A DNA stretch of 64,000 nucleotides from Epiperipatus broadwayi (taxonomy: Eukaryota; Onychophora; Udeonychophora; Euonychophora; Peripatidae), in assembly GCA_028023455.1 (NCBI GenBank), contig JAQFVV010006238.1, positions 7,016,572 to 7,080,571 on the forward strand. Reading direction: 5' to 3'. The position numbers and the translations under genes were made by a program. The notes under the pieces were generated by a model that saw only the letters and a program-made list of their open reading frames with translations, was not told the origin of the DNA and searched no databases. This document shows, piece after piece, positions 58,640 to 64,000 of this stretch (positions within the stretch are counted from its first letter, which is position 1; each line of letters begins with the position of its first letter).

Positions 58640-58925
58640 ATATATATAAGTAAAAAAATATCCAGGATTTTTTATCATCCATCAACAGACGACAGCTGGA
58701 AAAGAAAATTGTATTCATCGAACTAATCAATTTGTGGTTGGTGGGATTTCATTTAAATCTGAAGCGAAAAGAAACTATATACCCAATAATCATTCGACAA
58801 GTGTATGGCTTGTGGAATTGGTTATGAGCTACCTGTCTAAATAATTTAAAACTTTTAGTTGTGTTTGAACTCCAGGTCACACATTAGGCAGATGTACTAA
58901 CTATTACATAACTAAGCTATTTGAC
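58640..58925 (-). mobile_element. tRNA-headed SINE with long body
   Basis: On the minus strand the head reads TAGCTTAGTTATGTAATAGT, a CATCTGCCTAATG anticodon-like arm, then CTGGAGTTCAAACAC, close to pol III A- and B-boxes. A ~190-bp body follows (CTGTCGTCTGTTGATGG, AAAATCCTGGATATTTTT) and a (TA)n(GA)n tail. The head plus conserved body plus simple-repeat tail is SINE architecture. The body could belong to the Ceph-type SINEs described in squids and cuttlefish, but this was not checked. Confidence 0.65.
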
Positions 58926-59393
58926 TGATATATATATATATATATTGATTTTTTATATAGAAAAAGTTTTTTATTTTACTGTAATTCTCATGAATTCATT
59001 CAATAAATAAATTGAGTGCTGAGGCATAATTTTAATAAACGCTGTACTAATGATTTTTAAAAGATAATAATTGTATTTCCTAAATAATTTTTAATTTACT
59101 TTTGCAACTTCATATTTAACTTAATTAACCAATAACTATTGCTTTTTATAGCCTCCAGGAAGACAGATTCTGCTTGATTTTATTACTCCATATAATTTAA
59201 TTTGATATTTAAAAAAAAAGAAATGAAAATTATTTAATAATTTGGCAAAAAAAAAAAAAGAACAATTTTTAATATTAAAAAAATATTGGCATTCAAAGAG
59301 GTAAAAAATAATAATAATTAACAAAGTAATAACGAGATAACACTTCAAAAAATGGCAGAGCCTTATTAGTCACTGATTAGACTAGAGATTACT
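58926..59393. other. Non-coding stretch
   Basis: Short (TA)n at 58,928-58,945; AT-rich, nothing coding. Confidence 0.4.
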
Positions 59394-60126
59394 GAATAAT
59401 GAATAATATTTCTGTAGTCTAATTTTTATTACATCAATCTCACCAAGGTAGAGACTAGTTTTTATCCTGTTTTAATACCTTGTGTAGAGGTGTAACCATA
59501 AACTTATGACCAAAAACGTGAAAAAAAAATCTATAATCCCAAAGGTGGATATTTTATGCAGATCAAACACTCATCAGTTGTCCCAGACCATAATATTTTA
59601 CACATATCTTTATCATTGTTCAGTATATATAGAGATAGCAAATTACTACAGTTTAATTGACAAGTGTCAAAATTACTGCCCTCACAAGTTTGACTCAAAT
59701 TACTTAATGAAAGTATATTAATAATTTTTAGTAATCATTCATTAGGCAAGCGATTATCCAATAATGAACAATATTTCTATAGTGTAATTTTAATTACATG
59801 CAGTCTCATCAAGGTGGAAACTGATTCCTATTCTTTTTTTAATAAGGTGCATCTTGGGAATCGTAATCTTTTTTACATATCTTTGGTCTTTTGTTTAAAA
59901 TTACATCCCTTCACAATTACATCCCTTCACAAAGACTTAAAAGATAGAAATCAGTCCCTATCTTGCATGGGAGTCGTGTAGTAAAAATCATACTGCAGAA
60001 ATATTACACATTATTGTAGAATCTCTGTTCTAATAAATGACTAATAATTAATATACTTTTTAAAGTGATTTGTATTAAAGTTGTAAGGGCAAACATTTGA
60101 CAATTATCAATTAAACTGTAGTAATT

Positions 60127-60208
<82 letters not shown>

Positions 60209-60405
60209 TGAACAAGGATAAAGATATGTGTAAGAGATTGTAGTCTGGACCAACTAATCAGTGCTGGTTCAGCATAAGATCTTTTGCAGTCTTTGATCAT
60301 ATGTTTACGATTACACTCCTCCATAAGGTGTTAAAGAGGACAGAACCATTCCTACCTGAAGGAGAGTGATGTAGTAAAAATTATACTACAGAAATATTAG
60401 GCAAT
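59394..60405. repeat. 1-kb palindromic repeat with asymmetric (TA)n expansion
   Basis: The left arm (59,394 to about 59,800) and right arm (about 59,945-60,405) are reverse complements: ATATTTCTGTAGTCTAATTTTTATTACATC, CACATATCTTTATC-TTGTTCAGTATATA and AAATTACTACAGTTTAATTGA blocks all have mirrors. The right arm alone carries a ~80-bp (TA)n array (60,129-60,208) where the left has TATATATAGAGATAG. Parts (CACTCATCAGTTG-CCAGAC, CACATAT) overlap family C. Confidence 0.85.
60129..60208. repeat. (TA)n microsatellite
   Basis: About 40 TA units, expanded within one arm of the palindrome only. The 106-codon open frame across it is Ile/Tyr repeat sequence. Confidence 0.97.
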
Positions 60406-60559
60406 GCCTTTATTTTATTATGTTAGCATTCCTGAATAAGCTCAATGAAAGAGATACAAGCTTAAAAATAAAATTCTGATATATTACTGAAATGGTCAAT
60501 GCAAAAAAAAACAATTGTTAATTTAATAAAATAATTATATTTTACTTATTAACTTCTGT

Positions 60560-60900
60560 TTTTTTTGATTCATTATTAATTCATTGCCAATTAAAGGTGT
60601 CTCTAAATTCAATGCAAATTCACTAATTTGTAGTTTCTCTTTATTTTTAATTTCTGAATAGCTAAGTGATCAGATTCATCCATTTCACACATGGTTTTTC
60701 CTTAGAATATTCACAATTCATCTCCCATATGTTTTTTCTAAGATTTTTACAAACCTTTGAAGTTCAGTTTAAGTACTTTAATTCCTTTCTTTCACCATTT
60801 CTATTAATAATATGTTCACTTTGAGTTCATTTCAGTCATAATTTTCTCATGAAAGCTAATAATATTTTTTAATCCATGCACTATATATTTTTAATTTGTC
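60560..60900 (-). pseudogene. Strongly decayed RTE LINE 3' end
   Basis: ATTCATTGCCAATTAAAGGTGTCTC, CAAATTCACTAATTTG and CAGATTCATCCATTTCACAC follow the order and wording of the 58.0-58.3 kb copy (CACTGCCAGATGAAGGTGTTTCC; TCATCCATCCATTTCACC) at lower identity. No frame is open. Confidence 0.6.
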
Positions 60901-60954
60901 TTTTTTATTTTCTAAATTTATCAGCCCACATTTTACTGAATAGTCTGAAATATA

Positions 60955-62843
60955 TATATTCAAAATTACCCCAAATCCAAAATTCAACCAAACTAGCCAT
61001 GAAAATAAATCTACAACATAACCAATGGTTTTACTTCTACAAGCTTATGTTTCAAGTGTAAAGAACTACAAACAAAAACATATTTATATTAAACATTACC
61101 CATAATTCCATTTACATATCATCCACCCTTAATGTTAAAAAAACTTTTAAATAAGTTAATTGCTTCAGAGTTATACATTTTTAATAATAACAATTTTTTA
61201 ATTTTTTTATTTCATTTCTCTCTAAAAAAAAAGACAACATTAGCTTTCTCAAAATTAATAGTGTGGCCTGTATCTTTTTCATGGACATACAAAGCAGAAC
61301 TAGGATATTTATTTCTAACCCTACTTTTATATGTATCTTTATTCTTTCATTTAAGCTCAAACTATTTTGACCTATATAAACCTTCTTACAAAAACAAGAG
61401 ATAATATACACTATACCAGAAATAGTCTTCCTATCAAAATTTTCCTTTGTCTTATTTAATAAATTACTGAATGTAATACCCCCCTTTCAAGCAATTTTCT
61501 TATTTCTAAATAAATCACTATTTTTACATACAATTTTATAAGAAGACAATTTGAAGGGCAAAGAAATAAAATCATATTTTTTTTATCTTTTACATCATTA
61601 CAAATATTACTAGTAAATAAAATACTTTTCACAAATTTATCAGAGTAGCCAATATGCAAATAATCTTTATAAAATTGACCTTTCTGAAACAAAGCTACCC
61701 CACTAGAATTATTTAATTTCTTATTCTTATAACAATAATTTCTTAAAGCAGCTACTTTATGAGATACAGATTGATATCTATCAGGTTTAATTGGAGACTT
61801 AATTCTTTACTTTTAACATACTAAACAATTAGTCTTTACATTTCTAATCACCAATAGATATAAAAATTTTAATTTAACCTAACTTCCTTCCTTCTACCAC
61901 ATATTTTATAGAGTGATCAAAACAACTACAAACAAACAATCATCCACATATCTAAAAAAATAACGTTAAATATAAATAATTATTTTTAATAATAATTTCC
62001 TCTTCCAAATAATTAATATAAACTGAATGAATTAAAGGAGAAATAATATAACCTATTATCTATCCTTCCTTAATCTTATAAAAATTACCATTATAAGTAA
62101 AATACATAGAAATCCCCTAATAATAAAACAAAATATTTAATAACTTGAATTAAATTTTTTGACAAAGATTCATAGTTAACCAACACAGACACAAGAACAT
62201 CAATACTGCTTAATCTATTAACAGACTGAAACATATTCTCAATATCTAAACTACCAAATACCCAATTATTTTTCATTTTAAAATTATTAATCTTATCAAA
62301 AGCCTCGAAAGAAGAAGAAACTGTGTAATAACTAAAACCAACAAATTGTTTTAAAAAATTATTCAAGAATCTAGAAATACCTTCTACAACAAAAATAAAT
62401 CTTAAAGGAAAAACATGTTTATGAATCTTAATATTCATAAACATCTTAGCTGATATGAAATCATTTGGATAACATTTTAAATAATCTACTCTATCAAAAA
62501 ATTTTAATTTACCATTTTTTTCACAATATCTATTAATTTCCTTTTAATCACATTACCTGAATCTTTTTCTAAAAACATATATTTACCATTATTTAATTCT
62601 TTATCAATTTTCTCCCTGAATTCATTTCCTTTCATAATGACTAACCTACCAGCTTTGTCTTCATGAGAAATAATCACATCATTAGCAATTAACTTATCCT
62701 TAAGATGTCTAATCTCAGCAGGATTAACAATAAATTTCTCTTTCCATTTGAAGCTTTTATTCAAAACCAATTGAATGCTGATTTTTGCTCATTACTCTAT
62801 TAGATTCAATAGACAAAATTCTATCAAAAACTATATTTTTAGG
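60955..62843 (-). mobile_element. Penelope-like element family 1, long inverted copy
   Basis: The minus strand carries, from its 5' side, SHEDKAGRLVIMKGNEFREK (62,504-62,770), the PLE N-terminal ADK-G-VVM motif. RT blocks follow (HKHVFPLRFIFV; FGSLDIENMFQSVN, where the catalytic Asp of motif A is kept; 62,091-62,444). Then come the thumb GQFYKDYLHIGYSDKFVKSI (61,456-61,692) and the GIY-YIG part IVYIISCFCKKVYIGQN (61,181-61,430). The terminal sequence with a hammerhead-like motif (61,017-61,058) ends beside TATATATA near 60,955. Frameshifts separate the pieces. This is the most complete PLE here. Confidence 0.88.
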
Positions 62844-64000
62844 TTCTTGAATAATTTTTTAAAACAATTTGTTGATTTTGGTCATTATACAGTTTTTTTA
62901 TTCTTTTCAGGCTTTTGATATGATTAATAATTTTAAAATGGAAAGTAATTGAGTGTTTGGTCGTTTAGATATTGAGAATATGTATCAGTCTGTTAATAAT
63001 CAGCAGCAGTATTGTTGTTCTTATACCTGGGTTGGTTAATCATGGATCTTTGTCAAAAAATAAAATTAAAGTTATTAAAGATTTGTTTTTATTATTAGAG
63101 GATTCTATGTATTTTACTTATAATGATAATTTTTATAAGATTAAGAAAGGGTGGAGAATAGGTTATATTATTTTTCCTTTAGTTTATTAAGGTTATATTA
63201 ATTATTTGGAAGAGGAAATTTTTATTTAAAAGAATTGTTTATATTTAAAGTTATTTGTTAGATATGTGGATGACTGTTTGTAGTTGAGAATGATAAATTG
63301 AAGGAGTTGGTAAGTGAGTTTAATTAATTTGATCCTTCTATAAAATATGTGGTAGAAGGAGGGGAGTTATGTTACATTAAAATTTTTAGATCTATTGGTG
63401 ATTAGAAATGTAAAGAGTAATAGTTTAGTATGTAGTCATTATGTTAAAAGTAAAGAATTAAGGTCTATAATTAAACCTGACAGCTATCAATCTGTATCTC
63501 ATAAAGTAGCTGCTTTATAAAATTATTGTTATAAGAATAAGAAATTAAATAATTCTAATGGGGTAGCTTTGTTTTAGAAAGGTCAATTTTATAAAAATTA
63601 CTTGAGTGTTGGCTACTCTGATAAATTTGTTAAAATTATTTTATTTACTAGTAATATTTCTGATGATGTAAAGAATAGAAAAAGATATGATTTTCTATAT
63701 TTGCCATTCAAATTTTCTTCTTATAAAATTACGTATAAAAATAGTAAAATGTTTGGAAATAAGGAAATTGCTTGGAAAAGAAGTATTACATTGAATAATT
63801 TATTAAATAATTCAAAGAAATTTTTGATAGGAAGACAATTCCGGTTGTAATGTATATTATTTTTTGTTTTAATAAGAAGTTTTATATAGATCAGAATAGT
63901 TTGAGCATAAATAAAAGAATAAAAGTACATAAAAATAGGGTTAGAAATAAGTATCTTAGTTCTGCTTTGTATGTCCATGAAAAAGATACAAACCACACTA
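62844..64000 (+). mobile_element. Penelope-like element family 1, direct copy, cut by window end
   Basis: It starts in the RT finger region (FLNNFLKQFVDF), continues through RYVDDC near 63,258-63,275 (catalytic YVDD box, then a TAG), a thumb region (SVGYSDKFVKI, 63,602-63,850) and into the GIY-YIG domain (MYIIFCFNKKFYIDQN with YIG changed to YID) near 63,850-63,900. Stops are numerous. It abuts the minus-strand copy head to head, so the pair spans at least 3 kb and continues past 64,000. Confidence 0.85.

Overview
The window is AT-rich eukaryotic DNA. It is dominated by transposable elements, foldback repeats and microsatellites, and no complete host gene could be identified. The mix suggests a metazoan, most likely a coleoid cephalopod such as an octopus or a relative: very short tRNA-derived SINEs, RTE-type LINEs ending in TGATGA-type tails, BED/hAT transposons, many Penelope-like elements (PLEs) with GIY-YIG endonucleases, a long (ATCT)n array and large palindromic repeats. 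The lineage is an inference from repeat style, not from a sequence match.

0-10.4 kb: a tRNA-like SINE relic, a tRNA-Gly(UCC)-derived SINE with a perfect 13-bp target-site duplication (TSD), a decayed BED-finger hAT transposon with terminal inverted repeats (TIRs) and a likely 8-bp TSD, a SINE nested in it, and a 418-bp non-autonomous hAT element with a perfect 8-bp TSD. 10.4-24.3 kb: foldback repeats, a ~740-bp (ATCT)n array, a CpG-retaining low-repeat patch, a region bounded by inverted repeats that holds telomere-like TTAGGG motifs, and several copies of one dispersed repeat family.

24.6-40.2 kb: a decayed RTE endonuclease, then several PLE insertions. Two PLEs form head-to-head inverted pairs and a third is bounded by inverted terminal repeats. 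Tandem LINE 3' fragments, a second hAT transposase pseudogene, an ~85-bp minisatellite and another PLE fragment follow. 40.2-53 kb: foldbacks, LINE remnants, one candidate host exon with good splice sites (43,889-44,101, + strand), and a LINE with recognisable reverse-transcriptase (RT) motifs but a damaged catalytic box. 53-64 kb: an RTE RT split by a 460-bp insertion with a 13-bp TSD, further RTE 3' ends, a SINE, a 1-kb palindrome, and a third head-to-head PLE pair that runs off the window end.

The main biological theme is PLEs. Their terminal repeats repeatedly carry a hammerhead-like layout (C/U-UGANNA, hairpin, GAAA, short stem III, NUH). One family shows what looks like a compensatory C3-G8 to U-A change in the core. 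No genes here form a pathway; most coding remnants are mobile-element proteins and nearly all are broken.
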